Source: UTCFX2 sp002050125 (GTDB lineage Bacteria; Chloroflexota; Anaerolineae; Anaerolineales; UBA4823). From it: DNA of 64,000 nt. Where the stretch lies: positions 1,736,001-1,800,000 of the forward strand of contig JAOSJQ010000001.1 of the NCBI GenBank assembly GCA_027494035.1. The letters are read 5' to 3'. The translations under genes were made by a program, and so were the position numbers. The notes under the pieces are model-generated. The model made no database searches, was not told the origin of the DNA, and was given only the letters and a program-made list of their open reading frames with translations. This document shows, piece by piece, positions 17,363 through 25,768 of this stretch (positions within the stretch are counted from its first letter, which is position 1; every line of letters begins with the position of its first letter).

Positions 17363-18823
17363 ATGGCACGCAACATCAACCCGATCAGCAGCCCAAAGCT
17401 GAGCCTGAATATTTTGACCAAAGAGGAAGTCGCGCGCATTCACACCGCCACCTTAGATGTGATCGAAAAAGCGGGGGTGCGCTTCCCATCCGAGCGGGCG
17501 TTGGAGATCTGGGAGGCTCATGGCGCGCAGGTGGATCGCACCACGATGATCGTCAAGGCGCCTGGAAGCTTGATCGAGCAGGCGTTGAAGAGCTGCCCGC
17601 CGGAATACCCGCTGGCGGCGCGCGATCCGCAGCAGGATCTGCCGCTGGATGGAAAGCACGTCTATCTGGGAACGGACGGGTGCGGCGTAGAGGTCATCGA
17701 TATCCAGAGCGGTGAACGGCGGCGCTCCTGTCTGCAGGACGTGGTCGATATCGCCCGCGTGGCGGATTATCTCGAGGAGGTGGCGTTTCACTGGGTGGCG
17801 GTCTCCGCACAGGATAAGCCGCCCGAGACGCGCGGCTTGTACGAGCTCCGGGCGATCTGGGAAAACTCGACCAAGCACGCGCAGACGGAGAGCATCTATT
17901 CGGTGCACGAAGCGCGGGCGGCGGTCGAGATGGCGGCTGCGATTGCCGGCGGGCGGGAAGCGCTGCGCCGCAGACCGGTGCTTTCGGTTATGCAGTGCAC
18001 CGCCTCGCCGTTGGGGCACGACGGCGGGAGCGTAGAGGCGGCTTTGATCGGGGCGGAAGCCGGGCTGCCGGTCGGTTTCATGACGATGGCGGCTTGTCTG
18101 ACAACCGGTCCGGCAACCATGGCGGGTACTTTAGTGGTCGGCAACGCGGAGGTGATCGCCGGGACGGCGCTGATCCAACTGGCTTATCCGGGCGCCCCGG
18201 TGTTCTACGCCGCCGCCCAAACCGCCTCCGATCTGCGCAGCGGGGCTTACACGGGCGGCGGACCGGAAGACTACCTGTTTGGGGCAGCCACGAACGTGCT
18301 CTCCGATTTCTACAACATCCCGCTTTCGATGGGGTCGTTCGCAACCGGCGCGAAGGAGCCCAACTGGCAGGCGGGGGTGGACAACAGTCTTTCGACCTTG
18401 ATGGCTTCAATCGTCATTTCGGATATGCTGCTGGGCGTGGGCTTTCTGCACGGCAGCCGCATCTGGTCCTATGCCCAGATGCTGCTCGATACCGAGATCT
18501 ATAACATTATCCACAAGACGCTGGATGGGATCGTCGTCAACGACGAAACCCTGGCTTTAGAAGCGATCAAAGCGGTTGGACCGGGCGGCAACTTCTTGAA
18601 GGAAAAGCATACCCGCAAACGCATGCGCGAGGTTTTCCTGCCCCAATTCATCGACCGGCGACCCTACAACGAATGGCAGGAACGGCGCGATGGTCCAGCC
18701 GATTGGGCGCTCGATAAGGCGCGCCAAATCCTGGCAACCCACGAGCCGCAGGCGCTCGATCCGCTCCTTTCAGCGGAACTCGGACGGATCATCGCCGCTG
18801 AAGAAAAGGCACGGGTGAAGTGA
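17363..18823 (+). CDS. MttB-family (COG5598) methyltransferase, non-pyrrolysine, paralogue 1
   Basis: 486 residues, full length without any in-frame amber codon, so it belongs to the non-pyrrolysine MttB group that includes glycine betaine, proline betaine and carnitine methyltransferases. Family marks: LTKEEVARIHTATLDVIEKAGVRF at the N-terminus, YLGTDGCGVEVID, TASPLGHDGGSVEAALIGAEAGLPVGFMTMA and EPNWQAGVDNSLSTLMASI. It should transfer a methyl group from a quaternary amine to the corrinoid protein encoded 10 bp upstream. The ATG at 17363 was chosen over an upstream one inside the corrinoid gene. Substrate is not deducible. Confidence 0.88.
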   Translation: MARNINPISSPKLSLNILTKEEVARIHTATLDVIEKAGVRFPSERALEIWEAHGAQVDRTTMIVKAPGSLIEQALKSCPPEYPLAARDPQQDLPLDGKHVYLGTDGCGVEVIDIQSGERRRSCLQDVVDIARVADYLEEVAFHWVAVSAQDKPPETRGLYELRAIWENSTKHAQTESIYSVHEARAAVEMAAAIAGGREALRRRPVLSVMQCTASPLGHDGGSVEAALIGAEAGLPVGFMTMAACLTTGPATMAGTLVVGNAEVIAGTALIQLAYPGAPVFYAAAQTASDLRSGAYTGGGPEDYLFGAATNVLSDFYNIPLSMGSFATGAKEPNWQAGVDNSLSTLMASIVISDMLLGVGFLHGSRIWSYAQMLLDTEIYNIIHKTLDGIVVNDETLALEAIKAVGPGGNFLKEKHTRKRMREVFLPQFIDRRPYNEWQERRDGPADWALDKARQILATHEPQALDPLLSAELGRIIAAEEKARVK

Positions 18824-20280
18824 TGCAGCCAAAAGTCGAATTCCTCTCCCAAGAAATGATCCAGCGCGTGCTGGATGAAGCTTTTGCGCTGATGATGCGA
18901 CCTGGGATCAAGGTGCAGTCGGTGGAAGCGCGCCAACTGCTGGCTGAAGCCGGGGCGCAGGTGGACGAAGAAACCGAAGTGGCGCACATCCCGGAAGCCC
19001 TGGCGCGCCAGGCGCTGGAGACTGTGCCGGGGCAGTTTTTCCTTTTTAACCGGCGCGGCGAGCCCGGCGTGAACTATGGCGCAGAGGCGGTGCATTTTGA
19101 CCCAGGCTCATCCGGTGTGCACATCCTGGTGGCGGATACGCTTGAACACCGCCCGTCGGTTACGGCTGACCTGGTAAAGATTATTAAGCTGGCGGAGATG
19201 CTGCCGCAGTTTGCCGCCCAATCGACGGCGGTGGTGTGCAATGAGGTGCCAAAGACGATTGGCGACCTGTACCGGCTCTATTTGGTGTTGAGCTATTCTG
19301 AGAAGCCGATCGTGACCGGGGCGTTTTCGATCACGACCTTGCAAAATATGATCGACATGCTGGCAATTTTCGCCGGCGGGCGCGAGGCGCTGCGCGATAA
19401 GCCGCAGGCGGTGTTTGATGTGTGCCCCTCGCCGCCGTTGATCTGGAGCGACTTCGGCGCCCAGAACCTGATCGAGCTGGCGCGGGCGGGCGTGCCTGCC
19501 CAAATGGTTTCGATGCCGCTGGCGGGGGCGGCTGCGCCGGTGACGCTGCTGGGCGCGGTGGTGCAGCATGCTGCGGAAAGCCTGAGCGGGATCACGATCC
19601 ATCAGCTTGCCGGACCGGGCGCGCCGATCGTCTGGGGCGGCGCGCCGGCAATCTTCGACATGCGCAAGGGGACGACCCCGCTGGGCGCGTTGGAAACCGC
19701 GATGATCGACGCTTCTTATTCCCAGGTGGGCAAGTCGCTGGGACTGCCGACCCACACTTACCTGGGGGCGAGCGACGCCAAACTGGTGGACGCCCAGGCG
19801 GGCATGGAAAGCGGGATGACCGCGCTGATCGGGGCGCTGGCAGGGATCAACATGATCTCCGGGGCGGGTATGCTCGACTTCCTGGCGTGTTTCAGCCTCG
19901 AGAAGCTGGTGCTGGACGCCGAAGCGATTGGCATGACCCTGCGCCTGCTGGAGGGGATGCAAGTGCGGACCGAGACCCTGGCAACGGCAATGTTCGAAGG
20001 GATTAATTTCAAGGGCGAGTTTCTCAAGCAGAAAACGACCCGCCAGTTGTTCGCGGTCGAGCAGTATCTCCCTTCGGCGGTGATCGATCGGGGTTCGGTG
20101 CGAAGCTGGCAGGAGGAGGGCAAGCAAGACGCGTTCAGCCGGGCTAAGACCCGCGTGCAAAACCTGCTCGCGCAGTATCAACTGCCGCAGCACCCGGCTG
20201 GACAGGTCGCCGAATTGCAGAAGATGGTGGAAGAGCTGGCGCGGGCGGCGGGGATGGAGCGCTTGCCAGAGGTCGAATAA
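18823..20280 (+). CDS. MttB-family (COG5598) methyltransferase, non-pyrrolysine, paralogue 2
   Basis: 485 residues, diverged paralogue of the preceding gene (VEFLSQEMIQRVLDEAFALMMRPGIKVQS, VHFDPGSSGVHILVADT, DVCPSPPLIWSDFGAQNLIELARAGVPAQMVSMPLAGAAAPVTLLGA). There is no internal amber codon. The stop of paralogue 1 and this start overlap as TGATG, indicating translational coupling and probably fixed stoichiometry. Two different MttB proteins with one corrinoid protein suggest two substrates, or a hetero-oligomer. No reductive activase (RamA-like) gene lies in the window. Confidence 0.88.
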   Translation: MQPKVEFLSQEMIQRVLDEAFALMMRPGIKVQSVEARQLLAEAGAQVDEETEVAHIPEALARQALETVPGQFFLFNRRGEPGVNYGAEAVHFDPGSSGVHILVADTLEHRPSVTADLVKIIKLAEMLPQFAAQSTAVVCNEVPKTIGDLYRLYLVLSYSEKPIVTGAFSITTLQNMIDMLAIFAGGREALRDKPQAVFDVCPSPPLIWSDFGAQNLIELARAGVPAQMVSMPLAGAAAPVTLLGAVVQHAAESLSGITIHQLAGPGAPIVWGGAPAIFDMRKGTTPLGALETAMIDASYSQVGKSLGLPTHTYLGASDAKLVDAQAGMESGMTALIGALAGINMISGAGMLDFLACFSLEKLVLDAEAIGMTLRLLEGMQVRTETLATAMFEGINFKGEFLKQKTTRQLFAVEQYLPSAVIDRGSVRSWQEEGKQDAFSRAKTRVQNLLAQYQLPQHPAGQVAELQKMVEELARAAGMERLPEVE

Positions 20281-20322
20281 AGAGGGCGCACACCGCCGCA
20301 GCGGAATAAGAGGTAACTTCCT

Positions 20323-21327
20323 ATGCCTTTGATCATTGTGCGTCAGGACATCACGAAAATGGAGGTCGACGCCATCGTGAACGCAGCCAACACCGCCCTC
20401 CAGATGGGCGGCGGGGTGTGCGGCGCGATCTTCAACGCGGCGGGGGCGGCGGACCTTCAGGCTGCCTGCGATAAACTCGCCCCGATCCAGACCGGCGAGG
20501 CGGTCATCACGCCGGGGTTCAAACTTCCCGCGAAGTACGTCATCCATACTGCGGGTCCCGTTTACCAGGATGGAATGCATGGCGAAGCGCAACTGCTCCG
20601 CGCCTGCTATCTCAATTCCCTGAAACGCGCTGTGGAAAACGAGTGTGAAAGCGTGGCTTTCCCGTTGATATCCAGCGGGATCTATGGGTATCCGAAGGCT
20701 GAAGCTCTGCGGGTCGCCACTGCCGCAATCCAGGACTTCCTGGTTAGTCACGACCTGAACGTGACGCTCGTGGTTTTCGATAAGGCGTCATTCGCGGTGA
20801 GCGAGAAACTGCTCGGCGAGGTCAAGGCGTACATCGACGAAAACTACATTGGCGATTACGTCGATGTGCGCCGCCGCGATCGCAGGCTAAATGTCGCGAC
20901 GAACAGGATTGCTTTCAAGCGGTCAGATCTGCATCCCCAAGAGCCGTACGCGCCGGCAAAAGGGTTAGACGATTTGATCGGCAACCTCGATGAGCCTTTC
21001 TCGGCGACGCTGCTGCGCCTGATCGACGCCAAGGGCAAATCGGATGTGGAGGTCTATAAACGCGCCAACCTCGACCGCAAGCTGTTCTCCAAGATTCGGA
21101 GCCGGCTGGACTACATGCCGAGCAAGCGCACCGTCCTCGCCTTTGCGATGGCTTTGGAGTTGTCGCTTGCCGAAACCGGCGACCTTCTGGGGCGGGCGGG
21201 TTACGCCCTTTCCCCCAGCCAGAAGTTTGACGTGATCGTTCAATATTTCATTGAGAGCGGTAAATACGACATCTTCGAGGTGAACGAGGTGCTCTTCAGC
21301 TACGACCAGCCTCAGTTGGGAGGGTGA
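20323..21327 (+). CDS. Macro domain protein with conserved C-terminal helical domain
   Basis: 334 residues. The first 170 are a macro domain: DITKMEVDAIVNAANTALQMGGGVCGAIFNAAG, TPGFKLPAKYVIHTAGP and FPLISSGIYGYP, with the NAAN and GGGV loops that bind ADP-ribose. Such domains remove ADP-ribose from proteins or hydrolyse O-acetyl-ADP-ribose. The C-terminal part (FSATLLRLIDAKGKSDVEVYKRANLDRKLFSKIRS...KRTVLAFAMALELSLAETGDLLGRAGY) looks like a helix-turn-helix-like module often attached to this macro subtype. No DarT-type toxin is adjacent, so a DarTG role is not supported. The start follows AGAGGTAACTTCCT. Confidence 0.85.
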   Translation: MPLIIVRQDITKMEVDAIVNAANTALQMGGGVCGAIFNAAGAADLQAACDKLAPIQTGEAVITPGFKLPAKYVIHTAGPVYQDGMHGEAQLLRACYLNSLKRAVENECESVAFPLISSGIYGYPKAEALRVATAAIQDFLVSHDLNVTLVVFDKASFAVSEKLLGEVKAYIDENYIGDYVDVRRRDRRLNVATNRIAFKRSDLHPQEPYAPAKGLDDLIGNLDEPFSATLLRLIDAKGKSDVEVYKRANLDRKLFSKIRSRLDYMPSKRTVLAFAMALELSLAETGDLLGRAGYALSPSQKFDVIVQYFIESGKYDIFEVNEVLFSYDQPQLGG

Positions 21328-21597
21328 GCGAATCAGCAAAGGCGCGGTCAATTACGTTGTTCGGCTTTTCGCCCAAAAGATTCTCGGCTGGCTTTTTTTC
21401 TTGCTCGGCTCAGGCTGGATGATGACCTGGCAAGCCTGGGTCTATTTTGGTGCTGGGTTTGGGCTAACGGCTGGTTCTGTTGTCGCCGTGCACCGGGCCA
21501 ACCCCGCAATACTGGCGCAGCGCGGCAAGGCGGTGACCGATTCGCCGTGGTGGGATAAGGCGCTCCTCGGTGTGTTTTGGCTGCTCAATTTTTTTGT

Positions 21598-21607
21598 GAT
21601 TTATTTC
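21598..21607 (+). repeat. Target site duplication, left copy
   Basis: GATTTATTTC directly before the left end of the insertion sequence; an identical copy lies at 22802-22811. Ten bp is within the range known for IS4-family elements. Confidence 0.9.
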
Positions 21608-21636
21608 TAGCTACCTGACACTTTAAAAACAGAATA

Positions 21637-21715
21637 GTTGATCGGCAGGGCAAAACCGGGTAAATTTGTTTCTGCGACAAAACGATTTGCCAGGAGAATC
21701 CACATGCCGATCAAC
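21637..21715 (+). promoter_or_regulatory. Transposase promoter and start-codon-hiding inverted repeat
   Basis: GTTGATCGGCA (21637-21647) is perfectly complementary to TGCCGATCAAC (21705-21715); the right arm begins at the T of the transposase ATG. An internal promoter, TTGATC (21638-21643), 17-bp spacer, TAAATT (21661-21666), starts transcription after the left arm. Its transcripts lack the left arm and can be translated, while read-through transcripts from outside would fold over the start. This matches the control known in IS10 and IS50, which are IS4-family members. Confidence 0.65.
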
Positions 21716-22783
21716 CAATTCTATGATACATGGAAAATGCGAATTCTGGAACTGCGTCCGGGGCAGAGGATCACCCAAGTTCGGGCATTTGTCTGGTTGG
21801 TGATCGGGATCTATCTGAGCCGTTCGGTGTGTTTGAGCAGGATCGCAGGGAAAATACCTGGAGAAGCCAAGCTGACGAGTGCCACGCGGAGACTGAACCG
21901 ACTGTTGGACAATCCTGCCATTCGAGTTCGAGAATGGTATGAGCCAATCGCCCGGCAGTGGCTGGAAGCGCAAATTCGTAACATTGGAGAAATCCACTTG
22001 ATCGTAGACGGCACCCGGATTGGATTTGGGCATCAATTGCTGATCGTCTGCCTGGCTTACCGCAAGCGAGCCATCCCGATTGCCTGGACATGGGTCAAAC
22101 AAGCCCGTGGACACAGCGGAGCGGGCAAGCAATTGGCGCTGCTGGCTTATGTCAGGAAGCTGCTGCCCAGGGGAGCTGCGGTTTTTCTGGTCGGCGACTG
22201 CGAATTTGGGCCAGTGGAAGTCTTGCAAGAGTTGGAAAAATGGCATTGGTTCTATGTCCTACGGCAAAAATCGGATACCTGTGTCTGGCTCAACCAGCTG
22301 AATGACTGGAACACCTTCGGCAGTTTTGTGCAAAAAGCGGGCGGCAGTGTCTGGCTGGGACATGGCTATTTGACCAGCAAAGAGATTTACCCGACCAATC
22401 TACTGGTTCACTGGAAAGTTGGTGAAGACCAACCCTGGTGTCTGGCCACCAACTTGCCGGATCTGAAAATGGCCTTGAACTTTTATTCTCTCAGAATGTG
22501 GATCGAAGAAATGTTCGGTGATTTCAAAAAACATGGCTTCGATCTGGAAAGTACGATGCTTCGTCATTTTATGCGCTTGTCTCGCTTGACCCTGGCGGTG
22601 GCTTTGCTCTATGTCTGGCTCATCTCTGTCGGCGGTCGCACCATCCGGGATGGCTTGCGTCATTTGGTTGATCGGGTTGATCGCCGAGACCTGAGCATCT
22701 TTCAGATTGGCTTGCGTTTCATCGAAAGGAGATTGACAAATGCCCTGCCTTTCCGTATCCCGTTGTTTACCTACCTCAGTTAG
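21704..22783 (+). CDS. IS4-family DDE transposase
   Basis: 359 residues. The catalytic triad is readable: Asp in HLIVDGTRIG, Asp in FLVGDCEFGP and Glu in YSLRMWIEEMFGDFKKHG. The last segment fits the IS4 signature Y-(2)-R-(3)-E-(6)-K exactly. The start ATG at 21704 is preceded by AGGAGA 7 bp upstream; the open frame reaches back to 21638 but that part lies over the promoter. No frameshift or stop interrupts it. Confidence 0.93.
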   Translation: MPINQFYDTWKMRILELRPGQRITQVRAFVWLVIGIYLSRSVCLSRIAGKIPGEAKLTSATRRLNRLLDNPAIRVREWYEPIARQWLEAQIRNIGEIHLIVDGTRIGFGHQLLIVCLAYRKRAIPIAWTWVKQARGHSGAGKQLALLAYVRKLLPRGAAVFLVGDCEFGPVEVLQELEKWHWFYVLRQKSDTCVWLNQLNDWNTFGSFVQKAGGSVWLGHGYLTSKEIYPTNLLVHWKVGEDQPWCLATNLPDLKMALNFYSLRMWIEEMFGDFKKHGFDLESTMLRHFMRLSRLTLAVALLYVWLISVGGRTIRDGLRHLVDRVDRRDLSIFQIGLRFIERRLTNALPFRIPLFTYLS

Positions 22784-22801
22784 CAAACTGTCAGGTGGCT
22801 A

Positions 22802-22811
22802 GATTTATTTC
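22802..22811 (+). repeat. Target site duplication, right copy
   Basis: GATTTATTTC directly after the right end of the insertion sequence, identical to 21598-21607. Confidence 0.9.
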
Positions 22812-23288
22812 ATTGCCGGGCTTGAGCTGAAGCACGACCCTGAAGGGGTCATTTTATTCTGGATCGGCATGGTTCTCTCGATTGCTGCGGCTGTGATCGC
22901 CATTTTCGCCCTCGCGGTCAACCCCTACCTTGAATCAACCGCGAGAATTCAGACAGAACGCGGACAAACCGTCATCAGTGCGGGGGTTTATGGCGTTGTC
23001 CGTCACCCAACTTATTCCGCGGTTTTGCTGTCTTGCCTGGGGGTATCTTTTGTGTTTGCGACGCTATACGTGTGCATAACCGCCCTCGTTATCGCGGTTC
23101 TCATCATCGTGCGGACCTATCTTGAGGATAAAATGCTACGAGAGAGGCTGCCGGGTTATTCAGAATACGCACAGGCAACGCGGTACCGGCTTGTTCCGTA
23201 CATCTGGTAAATGTCGCTTCTCAGGCGACCCAATCCCTGGCGGAAAATGCTATCCTTTGGTCACAATATCACTCAAGGAGGCATTCCA

Positions 23289-23942
23289 ATGAAAAAGGGA
23301 TTAACGGAACTGGTGTTTATTCTGGATAAAAGCGGCTCGATGGGCGGTTTGGAAGCCGACACGATCGGCGGCTACAACGCGATGCTCGAAAAGCAAAAGG
23401 CGGTCCAGGGTGAGTGCCGAATTACAACCGCGCTGTTCGACAACAATTACGCGCTGCTCCACGACCGCATCGATATCCAGGCGGTCAGCCCAATTACCGA
23501 AAAGGAGTACTGGGTTGGCGGTTCAACTGCCCTGCTGGACGCCATCGGTCAGACGATTAACAAAATCGGCAACGCGCAGAAGCACACCGCCGAAGACTAC
23601 CGCGCCGAAAAGGTGATGTTTGTCATCATCACGGACGGGCAAGAGAACGCCAGTCGCGAATACCCCGCGGAGAAGGTCAAAGCCATGATCGAGCGTCAGA
23701 AGGAAAAATATGGCTGGGAGTTCATCTTCCTCGGCGCCAACATCGACGCGGTAGAGACCGCCGGACGCTTCGGCATCAAAGCCGACCGCGCCCAAAGATA
23801 CCACGCGGACGCTCAGGGCACCCGGTTAAACTTTGAGGAGATGAGCAAGGTGGCTGCTAAGTTCCGGGAGGGCGCCGCGCTGCCCGAGGACTGGAAAGAC
23901 CAGATTCAAAAGGATTACGGCGAGCGCGGCGGGGAGCGCTAA
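23289..23942 (+). CDS. VWA domain protein
   Basis: 217 residues, cytoplasmic (no signal peptide). LTELVFILDKSGSMGGLEADTIGGYNAMLEKQK carries the metal-ion-dependent adhesion site DxSxS; GGSTALLDAIGQTI gives the third ligand Thr and VIITDGQENAS the Asp. This is a complete VWA fold of the stand-alone type, often found near macro-domain or tellurite/stress genes. AAGGAGG lies 8 bp before the ATG at 23289; the open frame reaches back to 23211 without support. The binding partner is unknown. It follows the broken methyltransferase-like gene and may share a transcript with the macro gene. Confidence 0.85.
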   Translation: MKKGLTELVFILDKSGSMGGLEADTIGGYNAMLEKQKAVQGECRITTALFDNNYALLHDRIDIQAVSPITEKEYWVGGSTALLDAIGQTINKIGNAQKHTAEDYRAEKVMFVIITDGQENASREYPAEKVKAMIERQKEKYGWEFIFLGANIDAVETAGRFGIKADRAQRYHADAQGTRLNFEEMSKVAAKFREGAALPEDWKDQIQKDYGERGGER

Positions 23943-23958
23943 GCAGAAACGCGCCAGG

Positions 23959-24002
23959 GGCAGGCTCTGCGCTGATGCCCGCAGATCGGCGCAGAGCCTG
24001 CC
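23959..24002 (+). terminator. Long perfect hairpin after the VWA gene
   Basis: A 14-bp perfect stem, 23959-23972 with 23989-24002 (GGCAGGCTCTGCGC and its complement), loop 16 bases, 17 bp after the VWA stop. It lacks a T-run, so it may end transcription with Rho or protect mRNA ends rather than act as a classic intrinsic terminator. Confidence 0.5.
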
Positions 24003-24122
24003 TTCACGTGCACAGCCCTCATTTCGGGCGCAGTAAGAAATCTTTGCTCCTAACGTGTGGGGAAAACCCAATTTTCTCTGGTATCCTTACTGGAGAACTC
24101 ACCCGTCGATAGGAGCAGGAAA

Positions 24123-25286
24123 ATGATGCTGGAAAAGTCACAGGCAATTGCAGCCCAACTGGTTGAATGGCGGCGCGACTTTCACCGTCATCCCGAAGGC
24201 GGATTTCGGGAACACCGCACCGCGCAGCGGGTGGCGGAAACGCTGCAAGCGCTGGGGTACCGGGTGCGGAGCGGCGTCGGTCGCACCGGCGTGGTAGGCG
24301 ATTTGGGGGAGGGCGCGCCGCTGGTCGCAGTGCGGGCGGATATGGACGCCCTGCCGATTGTGGAAGCGAACGATGTGCCTTATGCCTCGCAGAACCCGGG
24401 CTGGATGCACGCTTGCGGGCACGATTCGCACACCGCGATGGCGCTGGGCGCCGCCCGGCTGTTGGCAGGCGTGGACTTGCCCGGGACGGTGCGCTTTTTG
24501 TTTCAACCGTCCGAGGAAGCCAACGACGCCGAAGGGATGAGCGGGGCGCCGCGCATGATCGAGGACGGGGCGATGGAGGGGGTAGAGCGGGTGTTGGCGC
24601 TGCACGTCGATCCAGCGACGCCGGTTGGGCAAATTTGCCTCAGAGTAGGACCGGCTTCGGGTGGGGTGGATTCGTGGTTTGCTACGATCCGCGGCGAAGG
24701 CGGGCATGGTTCAGCCCCGCACAAGACGGTTGACCCGATCTATCTGTGCGGGCACGTGATCCTGGCGATCAACGGGGTTATCTCGCGCCGGCTGGACCCG
24801 TTTGCGCCGGCGGTGCTGAGCATTGGCAGCCTGCGCGCCGGTCAGGCTGAAAACGTGATCCCCGATCAAGTGGAACTGAACGGCACGATCCGGTACATGG
24901 ATCCAGAGATCCAAAAAGTGGTGCATGCCGAATTGGAGCGGGCGTTCGAACTCGCGCGCACTCTGGGGGGCGACTACAACCTCAGGATCGAGGTTGGCAC
25001 GCCACCGATGATCAACGATGCAGGGGTGGTTAAGCTGATCGAGTCTGTAGCTGGCGATCTGCTGGGCGCGGAGAACGTTTTGCTGCAGCCAGACGGGTTG
25101 GGCGCGGAGGATTTTGGGTGTTTTTCGGAGATTGCGCCCGGGGCTATGTTTTCGCTTGGCAGCCAGATCGAGGGCGACCCGCGCCTGGCGCACAACCCGC
25201 GCTTTGACATTGATGAACGCTGTCTGCCGATCGGAACCGCGATCCTGGCTGAAAGCGTGCTGCGCATCATGCGCGGCGAGAGATAG
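24123..25286 (+). CDS. M20 family amidohydrolase (hippurate / N-acyl amino acid hydrolase type)
   Basis: 387 residues. Metal ligands of the M20D subfamily are visible: HACGHDSHTAMALG (Cys and His), FQPSEEANDAEG (Glu-Glu), LALHVDP (His) and LAHNPRFDIDE near the C-terminus (His). VRADMDALPIVE is the other signature. The central dimerisation domain includes GGHGSAPHKTVDP. Such enzymes cleave N-acyl or aryl amides of amino acids. The start is at ATG 24123 (second ATG at 24126), with TAGGAGCAGG about 6-10 bp upstream. Exact substrate is open. Confidence 0.9.
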   Translation: MMLEKSQAIAAQLVEWRRDFHRHPEGGFREHRTAQRVAETLQALGYRVRSGVGRTGVVGDLGEGAPLVAVRADMDALPIVEANDVPYASQNPGWMHACGHDSHTAMALGAARLLAGVDLPGTVRFLFQPSEEANDAEGMSGAPRMIEDGAMEGVERVLALHVDPATPVGQICLRVGPASGGVDSWFATIRGEGGHGSAPHKTVDPIYLCGHVILAINGVISRRLDPFAPAVLSIGSLRAGQAENVIPDQVELNGTIRYMDPEIQKVVHAELERAFELARTLGGDYNLRIEVGTPPMINDAGVVKLIESVAGDLLGAENVLLQPDGLGAEDFGCFSEIAPGAMFSLGSQIEGDPRLAHNPRFDIDERCLPIGTAILAESVLRIMRGER

Positions 25287-25768
25287 ATGGGTTGTGAACG
25301 AAGAAATTCAGATGGGTTAAATCAACCTTTACCATCTGTCGTAAGAAACGAGGTAATCTCCTCGCCGCGCGAAAGCGGCGAACTCGAGAAAATCCGCTCC
25401 GTGAAACATAACGGCTTGCAGGTCGAGTATGTAATCCACAGGCACGACCTTTCTGAAAAAAACGGGTTTTTTTCACGCCCAAAATGACTGGTAAAAAAAA
25501 ATTGCACAATCGCTTGATTGTGGTATAATCGACGAGTGATAGTTCACGATCTTGGGTGGGCTAAATCTGAATACCAGTTTCAATCTCTGGATAATTTGAT
25601 CTCCCATAGCTGAGTTTTTTCAAATCTTTAGTTGGTCGATTCGACCAGCCTTGACGCCGGTCAGCAAGTTGATCGGTCTCAGGGTTGGAAGTAGAGCAAA
25701 GAGCGATATTGGCAAAAAGCCATGGTGTTAGCACCATCAAACCCCCTTTAACAACATAACAGGATAAT
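25287..25768. other. Non-coding region before rho
   Basis: 482 bp. Contents: a 6-bp hairpin CGCCGC-GCGAAA-GCGGCG (25363-25380), an A7-CGGG-T7 stretch (25456-25473), the rho promoter (25502-25529) and a leader of about 230 bases. The leader holds a palindrome TGGTCGA-T-TCGACCA (25633-25647) and a small hairpin ATGGTG-TTAG-CACCAT (25722-25737) 31 bp before the start. No coding frame with protein-like features was seen. Confidence 0.6.
25502..25529 (+). promoter_or_regulatory. Promoter of rho
   Basis: TTGCAC (25502-25507), 16-bp spacer, TATAAT (25524-25529). Start expected near 25536, giving a leader of about 230 bases, which is long compared with the leaderless genes elsewhere in the window and suggests control in the leader. 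Confidence 0.65.

Larger units (their letters stand above)
21608..22801 (+). mobile_element. IS4-family insertion sequence, 1194 bp
   Basis: Ends are imperfect inverted repeats: left TAGCTACCTGACACTTT, right (reverse complement) TAGCCACCTGACAGTTT, 15 of 17 identical. Flanked by 10-bp direct repeats. It holds one transposase gene in the plus direction and an inward promoter. It interrupts a methyltransferase-like membrane gene, and target duplications and frame are perfect, so insertion was recent. Intact ORF and ends suggest it may still be mobile. Confidence 0.93.
21323..23210 (+). pseudogene. Isoprenylcysteine carboxyl methyltransferase-like membrane protein, split by an IS element
   Basis: Two halves, 21323-21607 and 22812-23210, are in the same frame once the insertion sequence and one copy of the 10-bp duplication are removed; TTC at 21605-21607 is followed directly by ATTGCCGGG at 22812. 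The restored protein of about 227 residues has several membrane helices. It ends with the ICMT/PEMT signature GVYGVVRHPTYSAVLL and EDKMLRERLPGYSEYAQATRYRLVPYIW, the SAM-binding region. The 5' start is unclear: no ATG or GTG is in frame near 21323, and TTG at 21401 is internal. The gene is inactivated in this genome. Confidence 0.85.

Noticed and set aside
17363..20280. MttB genes as pyrrolysine-containing trimethylamine methyltransferases
   Set aside because: Both genes are full length with no internal amber codon.
20323..21327. Macro-domain protein as the antitoxin of a DarTG pair
   Set aside because: No DarT-like gene is adjacent, and the C-terminal domain is the common macro-associated helical type.
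25456..25473. A7-CGGG-T7 stretch as an intrinsic terminator for the M20 gene
   Set aside because: The stem is only A-T pairs with a 4-base loop and would be weak; it lies 170 bp from the gene end.
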